Shown piece by piece: positions 8,011 to 17,474 of a stretch of DNA of 42,356 bases. The notes beneath the pieces are model-generated. The model was given only the letters and a program-made list of their open reading frames with translations. It did not search any database and had not been told where the DNA came from. Origin of the DNA: Calothrix sp. MO_192.B10 (GTDB taxonomy: Bacteria > Cyanobacteriota > Cyanobacteriia > Cyanobacteriales > Nostocaceae). Positions within the stretch are counted from its first letter, which is position 1. The number at the start of each line of letters is the position of its first letter. The translations under genes were made by a program, and so were the position numbers. Location: positions 1 to 42,356 of the forward strand of contig JASJDS010000041.1 of NCBI GenBank assembly GCA_030065055.1, given 5' to 3'.

Positions 8011-9252
8011 TTATAAAAGCGTCCTCAGGTTGCGGTCTGCTGTTTGTCCGCTGATGTCTTCCAGGGTTTGATAAACTGTGTTCACATTCGCGGCGAGGGA
8101 TTGTAACGTAGGATCTGCGGTAGCCGCAGCTTGTAAATCGTTGTTCAATTGTTGAGCTTGGGTAACTAACTGTTCCAAAGAAGTATCCACATATTGAAAA
8201 CAAGGTCCTGCATTGGGACCAACATTTGGATCGCTATCTGCTAATACGGGAAGTTGCATTAACTGGGTGGCTAATACAGGAAAGACGCTCTGCATCAGAG
8301 GCACAATCACTGTAAAGTAGGGGTCTGGTTCTGTTTGGGTACCAAAGAGTGCTTGTAAGGTTTTAACTAAGAGTCCGTAACAGCCGTCGAACAGATCTGC
8401 CAGTTCTCTCGTCCAAGGACTGGTAAACTTGTCTGGAGAGGGATTTGGCAGCATGGGATAGGTATCGCCAATGGGAATAGTCCCATCTGCTAAGTCTTTG
8501 AATTTAAAGTAGTGAGATAAGTCAAAGGGAGTTCCCAGAATCGGGCCATAGGTATCATCACTACGCTTTCCGTAGTAGTTATAGGCTCCCCATTGTTGTT
8601 TTTGATATAACCTCTGATCTGGTGGTAGGGCGCCTTCTCCCTGTTGCATGATTTCATTAATTGCCTGTTTCGCAGTCTCTAGGCTATTGACATAGATAGC
8701 TTTTCCCCCACCACTGCCAAAATATAAGTCCGTTCGCTGCAATCCAGTATCATTATCGAAAATATTCGGATCTTCTGCTACACACTGCTCAAACAACAGT
8801 TCAATGGCTTTATAGAATTGCCCAATTGTCATCGGATCTTCCAACTGTGGAGGTGCATCAGAGGGTGCAGGCTGTTCAATTGCCATAAAAATATCCTGCA
8901 ACACTTCTGGAGATGCAGCCATTAGTTGCACATATGGACCACTTGGGGGATTTATATTAAAGATATAGGTGGGATAGTCAGGAACTAAGCCAATAAATTG
9001 GGGAGAACCCCCAATCGAATTCATTAAATTGCTCGCCAAGTTCAGGTGGAGCATTTCTTCCAATATGACGCTCCTGAGGGTCTGAAAAGCTTGAGAAGTT
9101 TTATCTTGAATTGAATACAGAGCTGTCAGGTAAGGGGGAATGGTAGAAAACTCTAGAAGGGCAGCTTTTTGAAGTGCTTCTATGAGTTTTCCCCGATTAT
9201 CAGTGCTGCTAAATTTGAGCTTAATTCGTGCTTGGCTTCTAGTAAGAGTCAT
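8011..9252 (-). CDS. Ferritin-like (VioB N-terminal / iminophenyl-pyruvate dimer synthase type) protein
   Basis: The N-terminal half shows a ferritin-like four-helix pattern with LLEFSTIPPYLTALYSI and VILEEMLHLNLASNLMNSIGG; the Glu and E-x2-H residues are the expected metal ligands. This matches the domain found in VioB/RebD-type enzymes that handle amino-acid-derived imines. The C-terminal part (about residue 240 on) is family-poor, with a predicted helical end. The frame can begin at a TTG at 9288, but AAGGAG at 9260-9265 sits 7 nt before ATG 9252, so 413 residues from there is preferred. As first gene of the operon with LodA- and LodB-like genes, it may protect against or use the peroxide or imine made by the oxidase. 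That role is inference. Confidence 0.78.
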   Translation of the reverse strand: MTLTRSQARIKLKFSSTDNRGKLIEALQKAALLEFSTIPPYLTALYSIQDKTSQAFQTLRSVILEEMLHLNLASNLMNSIGGSPQFIGLVPDYPTYIFNINPPSGPYVQLMAASPEVLQDIFMAIEQPAPSDAPPQLEDPMTIGQFYKAIELLFEQCVAEDPNIFDNDTGLQRTDLYFGSGGGKAIYVNSLETAKQAINEIMQQGEGALPPDQRLYQKQQWGAYNYYGKRSDDTYGPILGTPFDLSHYFKFKDLADGTIPIGDTYPMLPNPSPDKFTSPWTRELADLFDGCYGLLVKTLQALFGTQTEPDPYFTVIVPLMQSVFPVLATQLMQLPVLADSDPNVGPNAGPCFQYVDTSLEQLVTQAQQLNNDLQAAATADPTLQSLAANVNTVYQTLEDISGQTADRNLRTLL

Positions 9253-9259
9253 TCCATTG

Positions 9260-9265
9260 CTCCTT
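9260..9265 (-). promoter_or_regulatory. Shine-Dalgarno site fixing the start of the ferritin-like gene
   Basis: AAGGAG on the minus strand lies 7 nt before ATG at 9252 and supports this start over the upstream TTG and ATG codons at 9288-9270. Confidence 0.6.
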
Positions 9266-9766
9266 GGCATTGATGACATTGATGACAAAATCTCTAGGAA
9301 ATATTACCTTTCGGTAATATTTGTTTCGCGATCGCCAAATTTTGCTATGGGTAATTTTGAGCGATCGCCATCGCCTGAAAGCCTTGTCTGGCAAGAGCTA
9401 ATCATCATCAAATTACTGTTCATGCACCAGATTACAACCTAGTGAATTCACTGCCATAACTGTGTAATATTTATTTTTTTTATGATAATTTTGTTTACTT
9501 GATAATATTTTTGAAAATAACTTTGAAAAAATAATATTTTGCGTTTTCAACTGTTTGATATGATACTAAGTTGCATTCAAAGATAGTACCCAGTCATTGC
9601 GACGTAAGGAAGCAATCTCATTGACTCGAAGGCGTTGCTGAATTGAAGTATGAAATTGAAAAATGGAATAATTAAAACTCTTATTCTCTGCGCCTTTGCG
9701 CTTGGAGTGACTAACTCTTCAAGGGCGCACGCAATGCGCCCCTACAAACTTCGCGCTGATTAACCA

Positions 9767-10235
9767 TTTTCAAGCTAGCCCCACTCTGCGAGAAGCCGCG
9801 CTTCGCGCGTCTACATGAACGTTTGTACACAACCAATCATGAAAATAATTCCCTCACTCTGGGCGGGGAAACCCCGCCCCTACTCCTGAACTCCGAACTC
9901 CGAACTCCGAACTCCCTATTTTCAAGTTAGCCCCTCATGGACAATATTTTGTCCACAACCTGCCTATGAAAATGCTTTGTGACTAACTCTTCAAGGGCGC
10001 ACGCAATGCGCCCCTACTTCGCGCTGATTAACCATTTTCAAGCTAGTCCCCCACGAACGTTTGTACACAACCAATCATGAAAATATCTTCAGTGCGGCTC
10101 CCACACCTAAGCTGTCAACTAACAACTAACAACTAACAACTAACAACTATTTTCAAGTTAGCCCCTCATGAACATTTGTACACAACCAATCATGAAAATA
10201 CCTCTTACCTGTTAAGAGTTCCCTATTTTCAAGTT
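9767..10235. repeat. Degenerate tandem array of dispersed repeats (about 75-150 bp units)
   Basis: TTTTCAAG(T/C)TAG recurs at about 9767, 9919, 10035, 10150 and 10226. It is usually followed by GCCCC and by CGAACGTTTGTACACAACC-type text ending in ATGAAAAT (9814-9846, 10052-10084, 10167-10199; a diverged version at 9936-9972). A GAACTCC heptamer repeat (about 9893-9915) and an AACTAAC heptamer repeat (about 10118-10149) are embedded. The hairpin GGGCGCACGCAATGCGCCC (9995-10013) lies inside; another copy is at 9723-9741. Confidence 0.8.
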
Positions 10236-10299
10236 AGAGGGAAGAAGGGAAGAGAATTTGACTTGTTTGTTGCATTCATAGCGAAGGGATTTAATTCTT

Positions 10300-10341
10300 T
10301 ATTACTTATTACTTATTACTTATTACTTATTACTTATTACT
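10300..10341. repeat. TTATTAC heptamer repeat spanning a stop codon
   Basis: About six 7-bp units TTATTAC overlap the end of the glycosyltransferase gene. Its last two residues and stop (AAT AAG TAA on the minus strand) are part of the repeat. A second array of the same heptamer, in reverse orientation, lies at about 11569-11592 upstream of the gene. Confidence 0.88.
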
Positions 10342-11478
10342 AGTTAACTGGACTTGCTGCTTACCTAAAACCTCTTCATAAAGCAGTTCCAACTGAGTAA
10401 TATTATTGCTGAGGGTATAGCGTTCAATTACCCTTTGTCTGGCTTTTTGCCCCAATAAGGTAGTAATTTCTGGATGATCTTGAAATAAAGGTAAAAGGGT
10501 TCTCAGTTGCGATCGCGTACCTCTTGTATCTAAAACTACCCCTGCGCCACTCTCTAATACTTCCCCATCTGCCCCCACATCCGTGGCTAAACAAGCTATC
10601 CCACAAGCCATTGCTTCTAATAGAGATAGGGATAATCCTTCAACTAATGAAGGTAAAATAAATACATCTGCTCCCCGTAATATTTCGATGCGTCGATTCT
10701 CGTCAGCAATAAATCCTAACCAAATTACTCCATGTTCCGGACCATAAAAAGGTTCCAAAGAAGGCTTGAGAGGACCATTACCAACTATCAGTAATTTACT
10801 ACCTTCAGACATTCCCGCCTGTTTCCAGGCACGTAGCAAAGACTCGACATTTTTTTCCGGCGCAATCCTTCCTTGGTAAACAAACAAGCGTTCTGCCTGA
10901 AATTTTGCTTTCACACTGGAAATACCAGGGGAATATTTAATTGCATCCACACCATTGGGGATGACGGCAATTTGAGGTTCTGGTACCCCCAAACGTGCTA
11001 GTAGTTCTCGTTGAATTTGGGAAAATACGATGACGCGATCGTAATGACCTAAAAAGGGTGCATAAAGTTGGTAAGCTAAAAACTGGGTTCCAGATACTAG
11101 TTTTACCCCTTTGACTGCAAATGGTGGATGGAAAGTAGCAATTAGGGGAATATTCAGTTCTTCACAAATCTCTGGCAGTCGAAAGTCCAAGGGAGATAGG
11201 GTTAAAGATGCATGAACTATATCTGGCTTGAGATTACATAAGGACTGGGTTAATACCTTAGTCGCTTTTAAGCTGGGAATAGTGTATACTTGGGATTTGT
11301 ATATAAATGGTAGGGACACTTCCGGACAGTTGGGCCAGTTATCTACTTGAGATTCTTCTTGGGCGAAGTGAAGAAAGCTAACTTGATGTCCTCTATCGAG
11401 CAGGGAATTAGTAATTTCTCGACTGTAGGTGACGTTACCGCAAAAAGGTGACTTTTTTCCAATCCAGGCTATATGCAT
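10330..11478 (-). CDS. GT4-family glycosyltransferase
   Basis: The 382-residue protein has the two-domain GT-B layout. The N-terminal acceptor domain begins MHIAWIGKKSPFCGNVTYSR, and the C-terminal donor domain includes YQGRIAPEKNVESLL (R204 and K209, which contact the nucleotide-sugar phosphates) and the EX7E motif VEGLSLSLLEAMACG (E280, E288). This is a retaining transferase of family 4, acting in the cytosol on a lipid or polysaccharide acceptor. The sugar and acceptor cannot be told. No signal peptide or membrane span is seen. It appears monocistronic, with 650 bp to the upstream MFS gene. Both flanks carry TTATTAC heptamer repeats, and the C-terminal end is encoded by the downstream one. 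Confidence 0.85.
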   Translation of the reverse strand: MHIAWIGKKSPFCGNVTYSREITNSLLDRGHQVSFLHFAQEESQVDNWPNCPEVSLPFIYKSQVYTIPSLKATKVLTQSLCNLKPDIVHASLTLSPLDFRLPEICEELNIPLIATFHPPFAVKGVKLVSGTQFLAYQLYAPFLGHYDRVIVFSQIQRELLARLGVPEPQIAVIPNGVDAIKYSPGISSVKAKFQAERLFVYQGRIAPEKNVESLLRAWKQAGMSEGSKLLIVGNGPLKPSLEPFYGPEHGVIWLGFIADENRRIEILRGADVFILPSLVEGLSLSLLEAMACGIACLATDVGADGEVLESGAGVVLDTRGTRSQLRTLLPLFQDHPEITTLLGQKARQRVIERYTLSNNITQLELLYEEVLGKQQVQLTSNK

Positions 11479-12131
11479 TCTGAGAGGTTGTTTACTGGGA
11501 AAGTGGGCTAAGTTCGGAGGGGATGGTATGTCTGATTGCTATGGTTTGGATATATAGCGCTACGCGCAAGTAATAAGTAATAAGTAATAAGTTTACTGTT
11601 CATAGGTTTGGTGCATTTAACAATGTCCGCGCCCTAATTGCGTAGTCTATAATTGCACATACTGATTATTTACTCATCAATAAAAGCTGCCATAACCCAC
11701 TTAATAAATATATATATGATGTTTTTACACAATGGTTGATGAGATTGATTTTGGTTTGTTTATTGATGAGATATCCTAGTTTTTTATATGTACCGCATCC
11801 AAATTAAGTAATATATTATGGTGAAGTATTCAATTAAATTTATGCTCCCTAGTACCTCTGTGCGGAATTCAAAATTCAAAATTCAAAAGTGAGCCATTGC
11901 GGTGGACGGGTTCCCCGGCATAAAGCAAATGGCGAACTCCGAAGGAGTCAAAAGTCAAAATTAGTGTGTCCTCTGGCTTTGACGTTTTATAAATGGTTGG
12001 TTTATTTCCACCGAAGTGTACTAGTAGAGAGATAAAATTTTATTCGTAGATTAATAGTAGCATAAATTTGTACAAATTTTCCTGGGATAATAATATTTAA
12101 ACCCTGAACAATAGGTATTTTTAGTTGATAA
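11479..12131. other. Intergenic region with repeats, no gene seen
   Basis: It contains a TTATTAC-type heptamer array (11569-11592), an AT-rich stretch (11690-11840), an AAAATTC heptamer repeat (about 11869-11888) and one copy of the dispersed module with core GGACGGGTTCCCCGGCATAA (11899-11926). The leader of the glycosyltransferase gene lies at its left end. Confidence 0.65.
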
Positions 12132-13757
12132 TTAACTGCGGGAGTTGTACCAAGTAAATAGACCTCCTGATAACACCATAAAGGCTAATGCTAAAAAGAC
12201 TGCTTTTAATCCAATTAGGGTTTCAGCTATTCCCACTAATGCTAGGGGTAAGGAAAGGGCAATATTAATTACATTGTTTTGCAATCCAAAAACTTTACCC
12301 CGCATTTCTGAAGGGGTTTCCATTTGGATGGCGGTTTGCATGGGGATTCCTACTAATGCTCCCCCTACTCCCAACAAGGCTACTAACATCAGAATTATCC
12401 AGAGTTGTTTGCTTAATAATGATAGTCCCACTAGGGATGCAGTCATGGCAACACAACCAAATAAGTTTAAGCGAGTATGGGAAAAACGCTGACCAAATTG
12501 ACCGAGAATTGCTGCTCCCAGGGCAATGCCAATGCCACCTGATGCTAACAAAAAGCCAAATTGTTCTGCTCTTAAACTAGGAATTACTTCTGCTATGCGT
12601 ACCGCCAACACGGTTAAGGCTGCGAATACGGAAAACAGAATTGTCAGTTGAATGAGGGCATTACGTACCTTAAAATTAGCTTTGAGATAGCGCAAACCAT
12701 CCCGGAGATCGGCAAAAATATGGGGTTCTTCTTTGGTTCTATTTTTTACTTTTTCCTGGGTATTCAAGAGTAGTAAAATTAATCCAGCGATCGCATAACT
12801 ACCACCGACAATAATTTCTTTGCCTAGCCCCGGACTCCCGCCTATTCTTGACCACAGGCTATCGGCGGCGGCTAATACAGGTTCTCCAATGGCAAAACCA
12901 ACTATTACGGATGCCATCATGGTGGTGGTATAAAGTGAGTTTGCCGATAGTAGGTGATTTTCTTCTACAATTAAAGGAATTGTCGCCTGTTCTGCGGGGG
13001 CAAAAAACTGAGTCAAGGTAGAAACTAAAAAAGTCACCACCAAAATCATCATAAAACCCACTGGTAATAATCCCACAGGTTGCCAATCATGGGTAAACCA
13101 CAACAATGAAGGAATTGCTAAAACCAAAATTCCTCGCCAGATGTTTGTGGCTACCAGCACGGTTTTTTTCGACCACCTATCCACAAATACCCCAGCCAAG
13201 GAACCAAAGAGGACGGCGGGAATGGTAAAGGCAATCATCAGTGCGGATACCCAACCACTAATGGTTTGTCCCCCGGATTGAAATTGATTGTCAATCAAGG
13301 CAATCATCAACACCAAATACACTTTATCTGCCAGCTGACAAAAAACTTGTCCTCCCCACAGTGATAAAAAATTAGGGTTTCTCAGCACTGGCAAAAATCC
13401 CTTTTCCGGTGAACCACCAGAGGGGGTTTTTCCATTACCATCGCCAGCATCCATATCTGGTTTTGTCTGGGCCCCAGAGTCGGGTTTACTATCCCCAGGT
13501 ATGTCACCATTCCTATCTATTTCACTGTCAGGGGATATTTCTTTGATTTGCTGTTCTGACTGGCTAGAAATATGTTTAACTTCTGGAATTTCGGATGTAG
13601 TTTCGGCACTGTTAAGAGAAACATCTGGGGCGGGTGTTTCTGGGTTCTGGATGCCGTCAGATGTGCTGCTAGGAAATGAATGGAGATAATTTGTCTTTGG
13701 CTGTGTGCTGGGCTTACGCGGTAGGATATTGGTATTTAGTTCGGGGGGTTGCATCAT
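12132..13757 (-). CDS. MFS transporter with long disordered N-terminal extension
   Basis: The 541-residue protein has a hydrophilic, Pro/Ser/Thr/Asp-rich first 118 residues. The MFS core follows, starting at [16 protein letters not shown], with about 12 hydrophobic segments. It includes the inter-helix motif [14 protein letters not shown] (the RhaT/MFS_3 type motif A) and a soluble loop near [14 protein letters not shown]. It is probably an efflux permease of the MFS_3 (EntS-like) type; the substrate is unknown. ATG 13757 forms an ATGA overlap with the recO stop, so translation is coupled. The long acidic N-terminus is unusual for this family; an internal start is possible but would lose coupling. 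It ends at TAA 12132 with no obvious terminator. Confidence 0.8.
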   Translation of the reverse strand: MMQPPELNTNILPRKPSTQPKTNYLHSFPSSTSDGIQNPETPAPDVSLNSAETTSEIPEVKHISSQSEQQIKEISPDSEIDRNGDIPGDSKPDSGAQTKPDMDAGDGNGKTPSGGSPEKGFLPVLRNPNFLSLWGGQVFCQLADKVYLVLMIALIDNQFQSGGQTISGWVSALMIAFTIPAVLFGSLAGVFVDRWSKKTVLVATNIWRGILVLAIPSLLWFTHDWQPVGLLPVGFMMILVVTFLVSTLTQFFAPAEQATIPLIVEENHLLSANSLYTTTMMASVIVGFAIGEPVLAAADSLWSRIGGSPGLGKEIIVGGSYAIAGLILLLLNTQEKVKNRTKEEPHIFADLRDGLRYLKANFKVRNALIQLTILFSVFAALTVLAVRIAEVIPSLRAEQFGFLLASGGIGIALGAAILGQFGQRFSHTRLNLFGCVAMTASLVGLSLLSKQLWIILMLVALLGVGGALVGIPMQTAIQMETPSEMRGKVFGLQNNVINIALSLPLALVGIAETLIGLKAVFLALAFMVLSGGLFTWYNSRS

Positions 13758-14665
13758 AATTTAGGAGCGAAATAAGAATCTATCAAGGCAGCAGAGCGAA
13801 TGGGACGGCCAAAATGATGTTGAACATATTGACGCAAGACTTTTTCTACAAATAGCCAGCTATCATTTTTAGTTATATTTTCTAGTATTATCTCTGGTTG
13901 TAACAACTGCTGAAATGTGGCAAGTTGTTGGGCATTAAGATGATGGGAGAGTTTGGGTATCTCTGGGAGATGGAGGATAGTTTCGTAGTCCAGGGAAGTA
14001 GGCTTATTTGCAGATGTAGCGGCATAATTTCCTCCAGTTTCCATTGCCACCTTTGCCATTTGTTTTGAGGCTTGTGCTTTTAAATTTTCCCATGCTTGTA
14101 GACAAATAGTACCCCCAGAATTGATACTAAATCCTACCCGCCAGTGGGGGTTATTAAATTCTGGTATTAATGGACGGTGGGTGAGACAACAAGCTTGGAT
14201 TTGGGGGGTGAATCCGGCAAAGGCGAGGAGTTGAAATATACCGTGGGCTAAATAAGCTGGAATTATGGGAGATTCATCCTTCGATAAACCTTGCAAGCGG
14301 TGAAGATGCACGTTGAGTAGCTCATACAGCTCTACTTGGGGTTGTTCGCTTAATGCCTGTAACAGAGCTATCTCAGCTAAATACTGGCTGGCTGCTAATT
14401 TACCTAAATCCTGCGCCAAACCTGGGTAAGATTTTATAGTTTGTGCTTGAGTAATTCTATCAAGCGATCGCCCTTTAGAAATTAGTAATTCATTCACCAC
14501 AAACATCCCACTTCTACCTCCGAGGCTGGAAAGATGCTTACGCGCTCCAGGAGCGATGACGCGAATCAGACCTAATTCTTGGGTCAAAATTGTCACAATC
14601 CGATCTGATTCACCAAATACCTGAGTCTTGAGATTAATTCCAGTTACCTTATAAGTTTTACCCAT
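13754..14665 (-). CDS. recO: DNA repair protein RecO
   Basis: The 303-residue protein opens with [20 protein letters not shown] and [17 protein letters not shown], the OB-fold N-terminus of RecO. The helical domain contains [15 protein letters not shown] and the C-terminal segment [11 protein letters not shown]. RecO works with RecF and RecR in loading RecA on SSB-coated single-stranded DNA during recombinational repair. Length is in the family range (240-300). The stop overlaps the start of the MFS gene by 4 nt. The upstream deoC stop is 110 bp away on the same strand, with a TTTTGGA heptamer repeat between, so deoC-recO-MFS may form one transcription unit. Confidence 0.92.
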   Translation of the reverse strand: MGKTYKVTGINLKTQVFGESDRIVTILTQELGLIRVIAPGARKHLSSLGGRSGMFVVNELLISKGRSLDRITQAQTIKSYPGLAQDLGKLAASQYLAEIALLQALSEQPQVELYELLNVHLHRLQGLSKDESPIIPAYLAHGIFQLLAFAGFTPQIQACCLTHRPLIPEFNNPHWRVGFSINSGGTICLQAWENLKAQASKQMAKVAMETGGNYAATSANKPTSLDYETILHLPEIPKLSHHLNAQQLATFQQLLQPEIILENITKNDSWLFVEKVLRQYVQHHFGRPIRSAALIDSYFAPKL

Positions 14666-14775
14666 AGGTTATTTGTGATTGCTCATCCATCCCTGTTTAT
14701 CATTTGTTCGTCATTCAATTTTGGATTTTGGATTTTGGATTTTGGATTGACTTTTGACTGACACTCAGCGGTTGA

Positions 14776-15456
14776 CTACTCTCCCTTTTCCAGAGTATCG
14801 CGTTGGCGGATCAAATCTACACTGCGAGATGTACCCAATCTAGTGGCACCAGCCATAATTAGGTCAAAGGCTTGCCCGATAGTGCGAATACCTCCGGAAG
14901 CTTTAATACCTATGGTGTCTTTTACCACATTTTTGAGCAGTGTGACATCAGCAACGGTAGCGCCACCATGCCAACCCGTACTAGTTTTGATCAATGCTGC
15001 TCCTGCGTCCATACTAATTTCTGCTGCCAGTTTTTTTTCGGCATTTGTCAGTAAATTAGTTTCCAAAATCACCTTTACCGTTTTCCCCGTTTCCTGGCAA
15101 ATTTCTGCTATTTCTCGATGCACCTCACTGGTTTTCCCTGTTTTTAACCAGCCCAAGTTAATCACTACATCTAACTCCTGGGCACCATTTTCCACTGCTT
15201 CCTGTGCTTCGTAAAGCTTGACGTTGGGAGTTGTTGCTCCAGTAGGAAAGCCAATTACTGTACAAACTTGAGGTTCCCTGCCGTGGAGCAGTTCTGCTGC
15301 TTGCTTGACATAAATAGGGTAGACGCAAACTGCGGCAAAGTGAAATCTGTCTGCTTCTGCACACCATTGTTCGACTTGCTCTGGTGTGGCTGTTGGGTTT
15401 AGTAGGGCATGATCGATAAATGGGGCAATATCAATATCCGGATAGTCCGCTGCCAT
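14776..15456 (-). CDS. deoC: Deoxyribose-phosphate aldolase
   Basis: The 226-residue TIM-barrel enzyme carries the class I aldolase residues. D96 lies in ELDVVINLG, the Schiff-base lysine K157 in [10 protein letters not shown], and K185 in IKASGGIRT; these match D102, K167 and K201 of the Escherichia coli enzyme. It splits 2-deoxyribose-5-phosphate into glyceraldehyde-3-phosphate and acetaldehyde in deoxynucleoside salvage, in the cytosol. The length is standard. Start ATG 15456 is followed by [18 protein letters not shown]. It leads a minus-strand gene group with recO and the MFS transporter. No deo regulator or other salvage gene lies in the window. Confidence 0.95.
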   Translation of the reverse strand: MAADYPDIDIAPFIDHALLNPTATPEQVEQWCAEADRFHFAAVCVYPIYVKQAAELLHGREPQVCTVIGFPTGATTPNVKLYEAQEAVENGAQELDVVINLGWLKTGKTSEVHREIAEICQETGKTVKVILETNLLTNAEKKLAAEISMDAGAALIKTSTGWHGGATVADVTLLKNVVKDTIGIKASGGIRTIGQAFDLIMAGATRLGTSRSVDLIRQRDTLEKGE

Positions 15457-16016
15457 TATTCTCTTTAATAGCGGTAATTAATTACCAAATTTTATTAAAT
15501 TTTAATATGCTTTGTATAGCCTAAATTTATGTATTTTGAACTTTTTTGTTTAAAGATGGGCTAAATTCAGATATTGCAGCAAGTTGATAGGTAAAGATAT
15601 ATAGCCCTACGGTTTTAGGTTAGGACATATTTTAAACCTCATCCATCTTGAGAACTGAAGTTTTCCGTTCAAGGGAAATACCAAAAAATCAATTATCCTG
15701 TAGGGGCACGGCACCCACAATATTCTTTCATAGGTTATAAGCTGACTGATGCCGTGCCCACTTCACCCGAATTTGTGAAAATGTCCGCGCCCTAATTGTG
15801 TAATGCTATACTAGCCCAAATGTCCGCCTAGGAATTTATTCCTAGGCTCAAAGACCAAGTCTGATAAATCAGACGCTTGTAAGGCGTGCAGTGCATTTTA
15901 ACTAATAACTTGCACCATTCAAGGGCAAGAGCCAGAGGCTCTATATTCTAGTTACCAGGCTTAGCCTGGTAACGAGGGGAAAGGAGGCGGAGCCTCCTTG
16001 GTACAAGTTGTTAGTT
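15457..16016. other. Intergenic region with MITE copy and hairpin cluster
   Basis: Apart from copy B and the hairpin cluster, I see the deoC leader (15457-15560, AT-rich) and a GTCCGCGCCCTAATTG segment at about 15783-15798 that also occurs at about 11624-11639. No coding frame is supported. Confidence 0.65.
15681..15760. repeat. MITE-like GGGCACGGCA element, copy B
   Basis: The arms GGGCACGGCA (15704) and TGCCGTGCCC (ending 15759) enclose a middle containing TAGGTTATAAGCTGACTGA. A flanking tract CCAAAAAATCAATTATCC (15681-15698) is also shared with copy C at 42278-42356, which is inverted relative to this one. Confidence 0.85.
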
Positions 16017-16019
16017 TTA
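15826..16019. repeat. Cluster of short hairpins (multi-stem dispersed element)
   Basis: Five small stem-loops follow each other: GCCTAGGAA/TTCCTAGGC (15826-15847), GTCTGAT/ATCAGAC (15859-15874), AGAGCC/GGCTCT (15928-15942), GTTACCAGGC/GCCTGGTAAC (15951-15973) and AAGGAGGC/GCCTCCTT (15981-15999). An outer imperfect stem (TTAACTAATAACTTG at about 15898 with CAAGTTGTTAGTTTT at 16004) encloses the last three. It ends at the stop of the GTPase gene and might act as its terminator or RNA-stabilising 3' end. Confidence 0.7.
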
Positions 16020-17474
16020 ACCAAGTGTTATGAGTTCGCCTCCAGAAGTTTCTGGTAATAAACGCTTCACTCCTTGTTTAACAAAGCCTTGCATCAATGC
16101 AATCTGCTGGTTTTGCTCAAAGACATTTTGCAAAGTTTGGCGCAACTTATCAATATTTAACCCTGCACCAGCATCTACAGCTATGTCTTGCTGTTGGAAA
16201 TATTCCACCAAACTTAAACCTGCTAATCGGGTGAGGTATGCTGCACTTAATCCTTCCACTAAACCACCTGCAACGAAGGTAATGGCATTAGTTTTAAGTA
16301 CGGTGGTAATTGCCTTAGTAGAAAGTTCTACTAAACCCAGCTTCAACATCAAACCTCCCATTTCCCCAGCTACGGTTTTTGCTTGTTCCAAGGAGAATTT
16401 CTGTTGATAAATACCACCCAAATCCACCACCATTTGACCACTAATTGCTGCGGTTGCCACAATATCCAGTGCGGGTATGGGGTTAGCAAAGGCAGCTGCG
16501 GCAGCTATCCACTGATACTGTTCTATGATAGGCTGGGAGCGATCGCGTCTAATTCCATTCAAGCAATCTTTCGCTTCAGTTTGCAACAATACTGCTTTTC
16601 TCATCACAGTTGACCATACCAACTGTTGTCCTCGCTGGGCAATCATTTCCCCTAATTGTTGGGTTAATTGCTGCATATCTGGTGCTGGTTGTTCCATCCA
16701 CTCTTGCACCGAACCATCATCATTGTGCTTGCGGACTTTTATTGGTTGGGGAGATGGTGCGACTGCAACCACTGCACAACACATCCTTTGTTGTAAGGAT
16801 TGTAATATGCTGGCGCGTTCCTCTGGCAAATATTGGTCTTGTTTGCTAAAAACCAACATCAGTCTTTGTGCTGCGGCTTTTAGTTGCTGTAGGGTTTGAA
16901 ATTCCGTATCAGTTAAATCCCCATTTGTCAGAAAGAGGACATAATCAGCACCATTAGCATTGGTTAATATGGCTGTATCCGATGTTGCTGACCCTTCTAC
17001 AAACAAAGGTGATGTCTCTTGCAATATTACCTGTTTACCATTCTCTTGCCGCCATTGGGACTCTAAAACCTGAATTAAGGAAGTTTTCCCCACCGACTTT
17101 CCACCAGTGACAGCTAAGTTAATGGTTTGTCTATCTAACTCACTATATAACTGGGGAACCTGTTCCTTCAGAGATGAGAGGTAGGATTCATCTACATGAT
17201 TCTCTGCTGACTGTGACAAACAATGGATGACAACTTCCGTTTTCGCGATCGCATTTTCTACAGTTTGGCGATCGCCTGGTAAACTATCTGTAACATCATC
17301 ATGTTGGGGGTGCTTGCGCTTCCAGAACCACAAACCACCGCTAACTACCAAAAGACTCAGGAGACTAAATTCCCCCATCTGCACTATGGAATCGTGCCAA
17401 CTTTGTAATATCCACAAAGAAAATGATAATGCCAATCCTCCTACTAAGATTGGTCGTCGCAACTTCACAACCAT
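16017..17474 (-). CDS. Membrane-associated GTPase with DUF697-type C-terminal domain
   Basis: The 485-residue protein has two N-terminal membrane segments (about residues 9-25 and 36-51), then a linker and a P-loop GTPase domain with AVTGGKSVGKTSLI (GGKSVGKT at 124-131). A FSKQD segment acts as the likely NKxD-type guanine-specificity motif. The C-terminal half (about 320-450) is rich in Gly/Ala hydrophobic helices (FANPIPALDIVATAAISGQM, ELSTKAITTVLKTN), as in DUF697 proteins. The role is unknown; such GTPases are widespread in cyanobacteria and thought to act at membranes. It is single on the minus strand. Its stop sits at the edge of a hairpin cluster. Confidence 0.8.
   Translation of the reverse strand: MVVKLRRPILVGGLALSFSLWILQSWHDSIVQMGEFSLLSLLVVSGGLWFWKRKHPQHDDVTDSLPGDRQTVENAIAKTEVVIHCLSQSAENHVDESYLSSLKEQVPQLYSELDRQTINLAVTGGKSVGKTSLIQVLESQWRQENGKQVILQETSPLFVEGSATSDTAILTNANGADYVLFLTNGDLTDTEFQTLQQLKAAAQRLMLVFSKQDQYLPEERASILQSLQQRMCCAVVAVAPSPQPIKVRKHNDDGSVQEWMEQPAPDMQQLTQQLGEMIAQRGQQLVWSTVMRKAVLLQTEAKDCLNGIRRDRSQPIIEQYQWIAAAAAFANPIPALDIVATAAISGQMVVDLGGIYQQKFSLEQAKTVAGEMGGLMLKLGLVELSTKAITTVLKTNAITFVAGGLVEGLSAAYLTRLAGLSLVEYFQQQDIAVDAGAGLNIDKLRQTLQNVFEQNQQIALMQGFVKQGVKRLLPETSGGELITLG

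Larger units (their letters stand above)
9253..10329. other. Long intergenic region, no gene seen
   Basis: It holds two HIP1-type octamers near 9328 and 9360 (likely part of the leader of the ferritin-like operon), an AT-rich stretch at 9460-9560, the array at 9767-10235, the palindrome GGGCGGGGAAACCCCGCCC at 9861-9879, and a heptamer repeat running into the glycosyltransferase gene. Open frames here are short and lack start signals. Confidence 0.7.

Noticed and set aside
15826-16019. tRNA or riboswitch
   Set aside because: The stems are separate small hairpins with no cloverleaf, no TTCGA-type arm and no known aptamer core that I can see.
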